DNA of 64,000 nt. It comes from Tindallia sp. MSAO_Bac2 (GTDB taxonomy: Bacteria; Bacillota; Clostridia; Peptostreptococcales; Tindalliaceae). The notes beneath the pieces were generated by a model. It was given only the letters and a program-made list of their open reading frames with translations, ran no database searches and was not told where the DNA came from. The position numbers and the translations under genes are program-made. The stretch lies in assembly GCA_003838145.1 (NCBI GenBank), contig QYZZ01000057.1, forward strand, positions 1-64,000. The letters are read 5' to 3'. Within the stretch, counting starts at the first letter, position 1; every line of letters begins with the position of its first letter. This document shows positions 1 to 7,971 of the stretch, piece by piece.

Positions 1-36
1 CGCGACTGTTGTTCAATGGGAAAAATTGTAATGCTT

Positions 37-87
37 AGAGACAGAAAAGACCCGATCAGAAAAGATGATCGGGTCTTTTCTGTCTCT
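37..87. repeat. Long perfect hairpin (21-bp arms)
   Basis: Arms at 37-57 and 67-87 are perfect reverse complements with a 9-nt loop. Neither side is followed by a clear T-run, so it is not a textbook intrinsic terminator, although the A/T-rich parts of the arms could still make it act as one for a gene lying left of the window. Bases 88-240 hold no other gene that I can see; only the leader of the next gene is there. Confidence 0.6.
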
Positions 88-240
88 GCACTACAATTCT
101 TTCCTTAATAATTATATCATATCCTTAGCTTCAAGTCCTTTGGGAAAGATATCAATAATAATCACTATAAAGGGTAAATACGTTATATAGCAATATCATA
201 AAAAAGACTGTTTTGCCGATATTAATTAAGAGGTGATCTT

Positions 241-909
241 ATGTCCAAAATATCATCGGTAAATAAAGACAGAATATCCACCTACTATGTTAATCGCAAA
301 ATCAATAATCAACAGGTCGCCAAAGTTGACGAGTTAGAGAGAGTTAACCCTATACAAAACAGCATGTCTAACTCCAGCGAGAACTATCTGCTATTTTCCG
401 ATATGTTCTATGGCAAACTTCGGGATCTAAAACAGTTTTATAAAAAATTTTATGCTCACGAACAAGCATTGGAAGAAGTTTTAGAAAAGTTTAGACGGAG
501 TGATCAGCCTGAGGAAGTAAACGAATGGATTTCTATTATCATTGAACTTTTCAATAAGTATAATCAGGCTTTGGACAGCTTAAGGGATTTTGAAAGAGAA
601 ATAGGCATGGATCACAGTTCTAAAATTATTCAAACGGTACATCGTTACCTTCCTCAACTTCAGCAATTAGGAGTCAGTCTTAAAACAAACGGACATCTCG
701 ATACTTCATCTAAAGCTCTGCTATTAAGATTAGAAGAAGATCCGAGCCGTATTAACTTTCTGTTCATCTATCAACAAGGGCTTCTTTATGACCTAAATCA
801 AATCTTTAAAAAAATACAAGCCAGACCAAATCAAAGTGTTTTCCTTGAAAAAATGGATCAGGCCATCAATCACTATACAAGTGGTCAAATTGTCGATAAA
901 AAGTCTTAA
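241..909 (+). CDS. Hypothetical helical cytoplasmic protein, 222 aa
   Basis: I do not recognise this protein. It starts with ATG behind GAGGTGA about 6 nt upstream. It has no signal peptide, no membrane segment and no cysteine. The first 50 residues look disordered (rich in N, S, K and Q). Residues of about 55-220 alternate charged and hydrophobic residues as expected for a long helical bundle, with a short polar break near 150-160. It stands alone, followed by a tRNA gene with its own promoter. Lineage-specific proteins of this shape are sometimes surface, flagellar or sporulation accessories, but nothing in the sequence shows such a role here. Confidence 0.7.
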   Translation: MSKISSVNKDRISTYYVNRKINNQQVAKVDELERVNPIQNSMSNSSENYLLFSDMFYGKLRDLKQFYKKFYAHEQALEEVLEKFRRSDQPEEVNEWISIIIELFNKYNQALDSLRDFEREIGMDHSSKIIQTVHRYLPQLQQLGVSLKTNGHLDTSSKALLLRLEEDPSRINFLFIYQQGLLYDLNQIFKKIQARPNQSVFLEKMDQAINHYTSGQIVDKKS

Positions 910-925
910 ATTGATTGCCAGATGG

Positions 926-954
926 TTGACATGATCCTGCGAAGGCGGTATACT
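926..954 (+). promoter_or_regulatory. Sigma-A promoter of tRNA-Leu(GAG)
   Basis: A perfect -35 TTGACA (926-931) is followed by a 17-nt spacer and -10 TATACT (949-954). Transcription would begin near 961, about 75 nt before the tRNA, leaving a 5' leader for RNase P. Confidence 0.8.
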
Positions 955-1034
955 GATAAAGTAATTTTTACAAAGTATGCAGATGCTTATGATATATATG
1001 CGTACAGGTTTGTAAAGTAATTGTCTTGTATTTT

Positions 1035-1119
1035 GCGGTAGTGCTGGAATTGGCAGACAGGCAGGTTTGAGGGATCTGTGTCTTAGGGCGTGTGGGTTCA
1101 AGTCCCACCTACCGCACCA
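1035..1119 (+). tRNA. tRNA-Leu (anticodon GAG)
   Basis: This is a class II tRNA with a 7-bp acceptor stem (1035-1041 with 1109-1115), discriminator A at 1116 and encoded CCA at 1117-1119. The anticodon stem 1062-1066/1074-1078 holds a 7-nt loop with anticodon GAG at 1069-1071, which reads CTC and CTT. The long variable arm (about 1079-1091) and a T-loop of TTCAAGT fit tRNA-Leu. A terminator follows directly. Confidence 0.95.
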
Positions 1120-1145
1120 AAACAAAAAACTACCTAATATAATCG

Positions 1146-1176
1146 AAACCCGAAGGCCTAAGCCTTCGGGTTTTTG
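1146..1176. terminator. Terminator after tRNA-Leu, also at the end of the lipoprotein gene
   Basis: A 12-bp stem (1146-1157/1162-1173) with a 4-nt loop is followed by T-rich sequence on the plus strand. It sits between the tRNA and the stop codon of the convergent minus-strand gene and probably works in both directions. Confidence 0.85.
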
Positions 1177-2778
1177 TTATTCTTCTTCAGTAACGACAAT
1201 ATACGCTGTTTCTATTCCTTCGAAAATATTATATCCGTGAGGTTTTAATTCCCCTCTGAGTGTTTCCCGGTGCAAGACGGCATGATCCTTATAAAACAAA
1301 CTGATGTATGGCATTTCATCTATAAAAAGATCCTGAAAGTCGAGCCATCCCTCTTGCTTTCGGCTTTGATCTGCTGCAGCAAAAATAGTTTCAATTACTT
1401 CATCCATTTTTTCGTTCTGATATCTGATAAAATTTCCTCTGTCTAGTTGGGATGAATGGAATGCGAAGGATAAGTCCGGCAACACAGAAAGATGCCATCC
1501 AGTCAATACCATATCAAAATTGCCTTCAGCAGTTCTCTCCTGCATATTTTCCCATTCAACTTCTTCTATATCCACCTCTAATCCGGCATTCCGGAGATAA
1601 TCAGCAATAATTTGAGCCGTTGCAACACGAAGTTGATTATCTTCGTTGGTCAGAAGAGAAAAGGTTGTTCCTTCGGGAATTTCCAGTTCCCCGATTAACT
1701 CTTCTGCCTGAGCTGGATCAAAAGAATATTTATTCTGGTCCAGCTGATTAAGCCACGAATCTGGAAAAACGGGTGTATCAGTTACAACACCGTTGTTAAA
1801 ATAGAGTTGTTCCAGGATTTCCTCTCTGTTTATCGCATAAGCAATTGCCTGACGTAGTTCTTTTTGACTTAGCCACTCATTTTCAAAATTAACACCAAGA
1901 AATTCATATTGATTTGACAGAAATGACTTACCCGTGATTTCATCTCTGTCGGTATGCTTTGTCCAATCAATGGCTAATGGCTCAACTAAATCAATCTCAC
2001 CACTTTCAAACATTGACATGGCAGCTTCCCGGTCTGGCACCACTGAAACAAATATTTCCTGAATATAAGGCGAGTCTCCCCAATATTCATGAAAGTAGTT
2101 AAGCTCAAAGGACCGGGATTTATCATAGTCAATTACTTTGTATGGTCCGGTTCCAACGATGGTAAAGTCTTCAGAATTTAGAATCGAACTACCGGAACCG
2201 CTGAAAATATGCTGTGGCAATACAGGAAAAACCAGTGCCTCAAGACCATTACTAAAGGGTCTGCTGAAGCTTACCTGCACCTGATTATCATCGATGCTTC
2301 TAACATCAGATATTTGATTAATAATATCCGCATGAACAAATGGGTATTCCAGGCGGTTCAATTGATCTTTCATCATATTTATTGTGAAAATAACATCATC
2401 AGGGGTTAAGTCTTCACCATCGTGCCATTTAACACCATCCCGAAGTGTAAAGGTTATGCTTTGACCAGCTTCGTTCCATTCCCAGTCGCTGGCAAGTAAG
2501 GGTTCTATTTCCCTGTTCTCGTTGAAAGTCACAAGACCTTCGTAAACTAAATGATACAACTGGGTCAGCGATTGGTTAGCATTAAAAAGCGGGTTAAGAT
2601 TATCCGGTCTTGTAACTGCCAGCCTTAGAGGCCCACTATCTTCTGGGTTAATTTCTATTTCAGTTGTCATTTCTTCATTTGTTTCATCCTGTTCGGCTGG
2701 TGAATCCTGGCAGCCAGACATAAGCAATGTTATCGTAAGTAGTATTGAAAGTATTACAGTCCATTTATTATTATTCAA
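1177..2778 (-). CDS. ABC transporter solute-binding lipoprotein, peptide/nickel type (SBP_bac_5)
   Basis: This is a 533-residue extracellular binding lipoprotein. The signal peptide ends in lipobox LMSGC with the lipid-modified Cys at about 23, and an acidic linker follows. The mature part carries family 5 hallmarks: NLNPLFNANQSL near the start, 'VYEGLVTFNE', 'FTLRDGVKWHDGEDLTPDDV' and 'AIAYAINREEIL'. Family members capture oligopeptides, nickel chelates or similar solutes. No permease or ATPase gene is adjacent, so its transporter is elsewhere or its role is different. The start is TTG, chosen because GGGAGG lies 8 nt upstream. It overlaps the end of coaE by 8 nt and is the last gene of polA-coaE-lipoprotein. 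Confidence 0.88.
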   Translation of the reverse strand: MNNNKWTVILSILLTITLLMSGCQDSPAEQDETNEEMTTEIEINPEDSGPLRLAVTRPDNLNPLFNANQSLTQLYHLVYEGLVTFNENREIEPLLASDWEWNEAGQSITFTLRDGVKWHDGEDLTPDDVIFTINMMKDQLNRLEYPFVHADIINQISDVRSIDDNQVQVSFSRPFSNGLEALVFPVLPQHIFSGSGSSILNSEDFTIVGTGPYKVIDYDKSRSFELNYFHEYWGDSPYIQEIFVSVVPDREAAMSMFESGEIDLVEPLAIDWTKHTDRDEITGKSFLSNQYEFLGVNFENEWLSQKELRQAIAYAINREEILEQLYFNNGVVTDTPVFPDSWLNQLDQNKYSFDPAQAEELIGELEIPEGTTFSLLTNEDNQLRVATAQIIADYLRNAGLEVDIEEVEWENMQERTAEGNFDMVLTGWHLSVLPDLSFAFHSSQLDRGNFIRYQNEKMDEVIETIFAAADQSRKQEGWLDFQDLFIDEMPYISLFYKDHAVLHRETLRGELKPHGYNIFEGIETAYIVVTEEE

Positions 2779-3400
2779 TCAAAAAACCTCCCAGTTTATT
2801 CTTATCACAAAGCTTAAAAAAGTGGTGCTCTACTTGCTGCTGCAAAAGGCTCAAGTTCTCATTATTGTTGAAAACTACATCAGCTCTTTCTTTATTCGAT
2901 TGTTGACCAGGTTGAGCTTTAATTCTATTCATTGCTTCTTTATGTGTAATGCCATCTCTGGCTATGATTCTTTCTGCCCTTAAATCTTCTTTTGCATCTA
3001 CATACCATATTTGTTCAGTTTTTTTGTCCAAACCGGTTTCAAACAAAAGTGCCGCATCAATAACAGCAATTTCTGCTTCTGCTTGATTATAAAAATAGTT
3101 CAGGCGTTGCTCTATCTCATAAATAATATATGGATGCACCAGTCTATTTAACTTTTCCCGCATGCACTTATCTCCAAACACTATTTTACCAAGTGCTTTC
3201 CGATCTAAACTCCCATCTTCTCTAATTATTTTTTCTCCAAAATAATTTCGCAGCTTTTCCAAGGCCGGTTCACCTTTTTCAACTACTTTTCTGGCCACTT
3301 CATCAGCATCAATAACATAAACCCCTTTATGTTTGAGCATGTCTGATACTGCACTTTTCCCGGATCCAATGGGTCCAGTTAATCCAATTACTTTTTTCAT
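2771..3400 (-). CDS. coaE: Dephospho-CoA kinase
   Basis: CoaE carries out the last step of CoA synthesis, ATP-dependent phosphorylation of the 3'-OH of dephospho-CoA, in the cytoplasm. The P-loop GPIGSGKS lies at residues 9-16, followed by 'VIDADEVARKVVEKG', 'IDAALLFETGLDK' and the lid 'ERIIARDGITHKEAMNRI', all typical; 209 residues is a normal length. I chose the ATG at 3400, which has AGGGG 7 nt upstream and leaves a 10-nt gap after polA; an in-frame start at 3424 would overlap polA. polA-coaE adjacency is common in Firmicutes. Confidence 0.95.
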   Translation of the reverse strand: MKKVIGLTGPIGSGKSAVSDMLKHKGVYVIDADEVARKVVEKGEPALEKLRNYFGEKIIREDGSLDRKALGKIVFGDKCMREKLNRLVHPYIIYEIEQRLNYFYNQAEAEIAVIDAALLFETGLDKKTEQIWYVDAKEDLRAERIIARDGITHKEAMNRIKAQPGQQSNKERADVVFNNNENLSLLQQQVEHHFFKLCDKNKLGGFLIE

Positions 3401-3410
3401 CGCTTTTCCC

Positions 3411-6089
3411 CTATTTAGCATCAAACCAATTGTCAGCTATCGATAAATCAACTTTTAGCGGCACTTGTAAAGTCATGGTATTCTCCATTTCGCGCTTTAG
3501 GATAGCGGCCACCTGATCAACTTCATAATCTGGTGCCTCAACAATCAATTCATCATGAACTTGTAAAATTATTTTTGCATTTAAACCTTTTTCTTTTAAT
3601 TTGTGATGCACTTTCACCATGGCAATTTTAATAATATCAGCTGCCGTACCCTGAATAGGAGTGTTCATAGCCAGACGCTCACCAAAAGAACGTTGATTAA
3701 AGTTTCTGGAATGTATTTCAGGAATGTAACGAATGCGGTTCATCAGTGTGCGAACTGAACCATTTTTTTTGCCTTCTTTTATCATTTCATCTATATATTC
3801 CTTCACTCCGGGATACTGTTCAAAATACTCATTGATATACTCCTGTGCTTCCTTGCGGCTGATATTAAGATTGGTCGAAAGACCATAATCACTAATTCCA
3901 TAAATAATTCCAAAATTCACTGCTTTAGCCTTGCTGCGCATGGTATCAGTCACTTCTTCAACGGGTATATTAAATATTTGAGAAGCAGTTCGAGTGTGAA
4001 TGTCCGCCTCGTCCCGAAATGCTTTCAACATATCTTTATCATTTGCCAAATGCGCCATAATCCGTAACTCTATCTGCGAATAATCCGCGTCAATAAACTG
4101 GTGGCCTTCTCTGGCAACAAATATTTTTCGCAGTTGCCTGCCCATTTGGGTTTTAACAGGAATGTTTTGCAGGTTCGGCTCAGAACTGGAAATTCGTCCT
4201 GTAGTTGTAACAGCCTGGTGGAAAGTTGAGTATATTCTTTTATTCTTTTTATTAAGTATGGCTCCAAGACCATCAATATAGGTATTCTTGATTTTGGTAA
4301 GTTGTCGGTACTCTAAAATGAGAGGTATAATTTCATGTTTATCTTTCAGCTTATCCAAAACTTCTGCATTTGTAGAAAGCCCAGTTTTAGTTTTTTTAAT
4401 CGGTGGTAATTTAAGTTTTTCAAAAAGCACCTCACCAAGCTGTTTTGGTGAATTCAAGTTAAACTCTACCCCTGCTGAATCAAATATGCTTTTTTGATTA
4501 CTTTCTATTTTTATCTCATATTCTCTTCTTAGTTCTTCCAGAAATACAGCATCAGCGCCTATACCTTCATACTCCATTACTGCCAATACTTCAGTAAGTG
4601 GCAGTTCTACCTGATAATAGAGTTCTTCCAGTTTTTCTTCCTTTAGCTTTTCCTTAAGTGGCTGGTAGAGTTGGTGGATGCATTGCATTGTGCCCGTGAG
4701 CAGTTCTTCAATTTTAATTGTCTCAGCCTCATGTGCCTCTATTTTTTTCTTTCCTTTGCCCAGCCATTCTTCCGGTTCATCAATCTTGGCACCTTCATAA
4801 TGTGCCGCCATATCTGAGATTGAATAACTGGACTTGGAGGGATTAATTAAATAATCCGCCAGCATGACATCAAAGTTGTCACCAGCTATTCCTTTTTCTT
4901 GTTTCAGCAAATATCCATGCTCTTTCTTAAGGTCATGGGTGATTTTAATCACTGTGTCATTTTCAAGCCAACTCCAAAACAGCTTTAGCATTTCGATAGA
5001 CTCATCATCATCCTTTACCAAAAACCATCCGGCGGCCTTGTAGTCGTCCAGTGCAAAAGCAATAGCAGCAGGTGATTTGTATGGAACATGCGCTCCATTG
5101 GATAAAGAGTAATAATAAAGCTTACCTGTATTGTTTACTATATCCGATAATTCTTTCAGATCCTCCAGCCTTTCAAATTGTCTCAAAGAACCTTGATTTT
5201 TATCTCCCGATGGTATTGGAGCATCCTTTGAAATTTTATCCAACAGGCTGTTAAACTCATATCTACGGAAGAGCTCTACCAGTTTTTTATGATCAGGTAT
5301 TCCTGGTTTCATTTCTTCAATTGGCAGTTCCACCGGTACATTCGTCTCAATAGTAGCAAGTTTTTTACTTAGTACTAACTGTTCCTGATACTCAACAACT
5401 TTATCTTTCAGTTTTTTATTGCTAATATTTTCCTGCTGTTCAATTATTCTCTCTATTGATCCAAATTCCTTAATCATTTTGATTGCAGTTTTAATGCCAA
5501 CACCTGGTATACCAGGAATGTTATCAGATTTATCTCCCATCAACCCTTTCAAATCTATCATCGCATCTACCGGAATTTCAAATTCCGATTCGAGCTTTTC
5601 CGGATCATAACGTTCAATTTGCGAAATACCTTTTTTTGTAATCATAACAGTGGTCCGTTTTGAAACAAGCTGGAGTACATCCTTATCACCAGAAACGATA
5701 TATGTATGACAGCCATCGCTCTCGGATATTTTTGTTACCGTACCAATTAAATCGTCTGCTTCAAAGCCCTCCAGTTCCATCCGATAAAGTCCCAGCGCAT
5801 CCAGAATTTCCTTGAGAGGTTCCACCTGCTCTGCCAATTCCTGAGGCATTTTTTTTCTTCCAGCTTTATAGTCCGTGTATTCTTTATGGCGAAACGTGGG
5901 AGCTTTTAAATCGAAGGCAACAGCCAGATAGTCAGGATCTATTTCCTCCCGCACTTTAAATAACATGGTTAAAAATCCATAAATACCATTCGTATTTATG
6001 CCTTCTCTATTCGTCAAAGGAGGTAATGCATAAAAAGCCCGGTTCACAAGACTGTTTCCATCTATAATAAGCATTTTCTTGCCTTTCAT
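3411..6089 (-). CDS. polA: DNA polymerase I
   Basis: This repair and Okazaki-fragment polymerase has 892 residues. The N-terminal 5'-3' exonuclease (about 1-290) shows 'IDGNSLVNRAFYALPPL', 'GFEADDLIGT' and 'GLMGDKSDNIPGIPG'. The middle 3'-5' exonuclease-like domain (about 300-470) lacks the DxE of Exo I and the other acidic ligands, so proofreading is probably absent, as in Bacillus-type Pol I. The polymerase domain has motif A DYSQIELR, motif B 'RSKAKAVNFGIIYG' and motif C QVHDE. The ATG at 6089 has GAAAGGAAG upstream; the longer in-frame reading would begin upstream of the likely promoter. Confidence 0.97.
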   Translation of the reverse strand: MKGKKMLIIDGNSLVNRAFYALPPLTNREGINTNGIYGFLTMLFKVREEIDPDYLAVAFDLKAPTFRHKEYTDYKAGRKKMPQELAEQVEPLKEILDALGLYRMELEGFEADDLIGTVTKISESDGCHTYIVSGDKDVLQLVSKRTTVMITKKGISQIERYDPEKLESEFEIPVDAMIDLKGLMGDKSDNIPGIPGVGIKTAIKMIKEFGSIERIIEQQENISNKKLKDKVVEYQEQLVLSKKLATIETNVPVELPIEEMKPGIPDHKKLVELFRRYEFNSLLDKISKDAPIPSGDKNQGSLRQFERLEDLKELSDIVNNTGKLYYYSLSNGAHVPYKSPAAIAFALDDYKAAGWFLVKDDDESIEMLKLFWSWLENDTVIKITHDLKKEHGYLLKQEKGIAGDNFDVMLADYLINPSKSSYSISDMAAHYEGAKIDEPEEWLGKGKKKIEAHEAETIKIEELLTGTMQCIHQLYQPLKEKLKEEKLEELYYQVELPLTEVLAVMEYEGIGADAVFLEELRREYEIKIESNQKSIFDSAGVEFNLNSPKQLGEVLFEKLKLPPIKKTKTGLSTNAEVLDKLKDKHEIIPLILEYRQLTKIKNTYIDGLGAILNKKNKRIYSTFHQAVTTTGRISSSEPNLQNIPVKTQMGRQLRKIFVAREGHQFIDADYSQIELRIMAHLANDKDMLKAFRDEADIHTRTASQIFNIPVEEVTDTMRSKAKAVNFGIIYGISDYGLSTNLNISRKEAQEYINEYFEQYPGVKEYIDEMIKEGKKNGSVRTLMNRIRYIPEIHSRNFNQRSFGERLAMNTPIQGTAADIIKIAMVKVHHKLKEKGLNAKIILQVHDELIVEAPDYEVDQVAAILKREMENTMTLQVPLKVDLSIADNWFDAK

Positions 6090-6127
6090 ACCCAGACACT
6101 TCCTTTCTTTTCCATATGTCCTTTGAT

Positions 6128-6156
6128 ATTGTATCATGATTTGACCTATGCAGTAA
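6128..6156 (-). promoter_or_regulatory. Probable polA promoter
   Basis: On the minus strand, -35 TTACTG (6156-6151), a 17-nt spacer and an extended -10 TGaTACAAT (core 6133-6128) lie about 40 nt upstream of the chosen polA ATG. This also argues against a start further upstream. Confidence 0.55.
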
Positions 6157-6174
6157 ACGAAAGAAATCTGGACC

Positions 6175-6202
6175 ATTCAGCACCAATTATTCAGCACCAA
6201 TT
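6175..6202. repeat. Tandem 14-bp duplication
   Basis: ATTCAGCACCAATT occurs twice head to tail (6175-6188 and 6189-6202), and ATTC starts a third copy. It lies between the polA promoter and the tRNA promoter and looks like replication slippage. Confidence 0.8.
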
Positions 6203-6206
6203 ATTC

Positions 6207-6235
6207 TTGACTTTAAAATAAGATTATGGTAAGAT
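6207..6235 (+). promoter_or_regulatory. Sigma-A promoter of tRNA-Leu(CAA)
   Basis: -35 TTGACT (6207-6212), a 17-nt spacer and -10 TAAGAT (6230-6235) place the start of transcription close to the mature tRNA 5' end at 6250. Confidence 0.75.
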
Positions 6236-6249
6236 AATCCACGTACTTA

Positions 6250-6336
6250 GCCGCGGTGGCGGAACTGGCAGACGCAGCAGACTCAAAATCTGCCGATGGA
6301 AACATCGTGGGGGTTCGATTCCCTTCCGCGGCACCA
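6250..6336 (+). tRNA. tRNA-Leu (anticodon CAA)
   Basis: This class II tRNA has acceptor stem 6250-6256/6326-6332, discriminator A and encoded CCA (6334-6336). The anticodon stem 6277-6281/6289-6293 encloses the loop CTCAAAA with anticodon CAA at 6284-6286, which reads TTG. It is the second leucine isoacceptor within 6 kb, and the two flank the polA operon. Confidence 0.95.
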
Positions 6337-6348
6337 TGAACGTCCGTA

Positions 6349-6381
6349 ATATCCTTCGAGGTTCTCGAAGGATATTTTTTT
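6349..6381 (+). terminator. Terminator after tRNA-Leu(CAA)
   Basis: A 12-bp stem (6349-6360/6364-6375) with a 3-nt loop runs into a T7 tract. The CDF gene starts only 30 nt later, and I see no separate promoter for it here, so leaky read-through may express it. Confidence 0.85.
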
Positions 6382-6411
6382 AATCAAACCTTTGCAAGGA
6401 GCTGTATCCTA

Positions 6412-7293
6412 TTGAATGATGAAGTACGCTTTCAAAAAGCAAAAAAAGTTTCCCTTGTCAGCATTATAGGGAACCTTTTATTAACTATCACTAAGCTCAT
6501 TGCTGGTTTTTTTGCCGGGAGTACAGCTCTGGTTGCTGATGCGTTCCATTCTGCATCTGATTTGATTGGAACAGTTATTCTTTTAAAGGGTATGCAAATT
6601 GCACATCAGCCAGCTGACGAAAATCATCCTTTTGGCCACCATAGAGCGGAAACTATCACTTCGGAAATTCTGGCTGTTATCCTGATGATTACAGCAGCGG
6701 GCATTGGATATGAAGGCATTCGTATACTTGCTTCAAATAACATTGTTGTTCCACAGGCAGCCGCAGTTTATGTTGCCCTTTTATCCATAGCTGCAAAAGA
6801 AGGCATGTTTCGCTACTCAGCAAAAATAGGAAATGAAATAAATAGCGATGCCATCATTGCTGATGCCTGGCACCATCGTTCTGACGCTTTTTCGTCTATT
6901 GCAGCTCTTGTTGGTATAGTAGGATCAAGATTTGGCATGACTTTCATGGACCCGGTTGCAGCACTTTTTGTGGCTTTGCTGATATTTCGAGCAGGAATTC
7001 AAATATATCGAAAAGCTGTCTCTACTCTGATGGACACAGCTCCTTCCGACGATAAGCTGAAAGAACTTATGGACGTTATCATAGCTGTGGATGGCGTTAA
7101 ACAGGTAGACGACCTTCGGGTCCGACGGTACGGCTCAAAAATGATCATTGATCTCAAGATCAGCGTGTTGCCGGAACTAACTGTTGAAGAGGGTCATAAT
7201 GTAGCCGCCAGAACCAAAGTCAAAGTTCTCGAGACGGATGACAGCATCCAGGATGTGTTAATTCATGTCAATCCTTATTATAAAGATCACTGA
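6412..7293 (+). CDS. Cation diffusion facilitator (CDF) metal exporter
   Basis: This inner-membrane divalent-cation/proton antiporter has 293 residues. Six membrane helices span about 13-200, followed by a cytoplasmic ZT-dimer domain of about 85 residues. The metal site is visible as HxxxD in helix 2 (H46, D50) and HxxxD in helix 5 (H154, D158), the pattern usual for Zn-preferring members; 'HPFGHHRAET' is the conserved loop. The start is TTG behind AAGGAG about 10 nt upstream. It converges on degU with only 15 nt between the stops. The exact metal (Zn, Fe, Mn or Cd) cannot be read from the sequence. Confidence 0.9.
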   Translation: MNDEVRFQKAKKVSLVSIIGNLLLTITKLIAGFFAGSTALVADAFHSASDLIGTVILLKGMQIAHQPADENHPFGHHRAETITSEILAVILMITAAGIGYEGIRILASNNIVVPQAAAVYVALLSIAAKEGMFRYSAKIGNEINSDAIIADAWHHRSDAFSSIAALVGIVGSRFGMTFMDPVAALFVALLIFRAGIQIYRKAVSTLMDTAPSDDKLKELMDVIIAVDGVKQVDDLRVRRYGSKMIIDLKISVLPELTVEEGHNVAARTKVKVLETDDSIQDVLIHVNPYYKDH

Positions 7294-7308
7294 TGTCTTT
7301 ATTGAAAA

Positions 7309-7971
7309 TCAAATGCTTTTAATTTTATTTCTGAATGCATAAATAGCAGCCTGTGTCCGGTCTCCAACCTTAATTTTTTTAAAGATGTTCGAGACATGAT
7401 TTTTAACAGTTTTTTCGCTTATAAACAGGGTGTTGGCAATTTCCCGATTATTCAGCCCATCTGCGATCAATGTTAAAATTTCGTATTCCCGTTTTGTCAG
7501 GCTCACTTTTTTGTCTGCTATTTCTTCACTTTGCTCCAGATTTTTAAGCTTTTGCAGCTGTTGCTTTTCTCCTTCAGCCATTGTTGGATAAACGTAGGAT
7601 ACCCCTTCATTCACTTCTCTTATTCCATCGATAAGTACCCGACTTTCGGCATCTTTTACGATGTAACCGTTAGCACCCAAGTTAAAGGTTTCAAATAAAT
7701 ACTCTATTTCTTCATGGAATGTCAGAATGATTACTTTTATACTCTGATCCAAATCTTTGATTTTTCTAAGTGCTTTAATCCCATTTACATTTGGCATGTT
7801 TATGTCGAGCAATACAACATCCGGCTTCACTTCCTGCACTTTTTTTACACATTCTTCACCATCTCTGGCTTCACCAATAACTACTATATCATCCTCAAGC
7901 GAAAGAATCTGACTCAATCCCTGTCTCACCAAGGAATGATCATCTGCTATCAATACTCTGATTTTTTCCAT
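7309..7971 (-). CDS. degU: Response regulator, NarL/DegU type
   Basis: This is the DNA-binding partner of the kinase encoded just upstream. The receiver domain (about 4-120) has the acidic pair D10/D11, phospho-acceptor D56 in 'VVLLDINMP' and a conserved Lys in 'IVKDAESR'. A LuxR-type helix-turn-helix (about 155-215) follows, with 'LTKREYEILTLIADGLNNRE' and 'ISEKTVKNHVSNIFKKI'. The 220-residue length and the pairing with a soluble DegS-like kinase favour DegU, which in Bacillus governs degradative enzymes, motility and biofilm. It overlaps degS by 32 nt, so translation is coupled. Confidence 0.85.
   Translation of the reverse strand: MEKIRVLIADDHSLVRQGLSQILSLEDDIVVIGEARDGEECVKKVQEVKPDVVLLDINMPNVNGIKALRKIKDLDQSIKVIILTFHEEIEYLFETFNLGANGYIVKDAESRVLIDGIREVNEGVSYVYPTMAEGEKQQLQKLKNLEQSEEIADKKVSLTKREYEILTLIADGLNNREIANTLFISEKTVKNHVSNIFKKIKVGDRTQAAIYAFRNKIKSI

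Noticed and set aside
793-1125. Minus-strand open frame of 110 codons containing GRWDLNPHALRHRSLKPACL
   Set aside because: It is the antisense of tRNA-Leu(GAG), a common false protein, and also overlaps the real plus-strand gene.
6175-6202. Start of a CRISPR-like array
   Set aside because: The 14-bp units are directly adjacent with no spacers and number only two; simple slippage.
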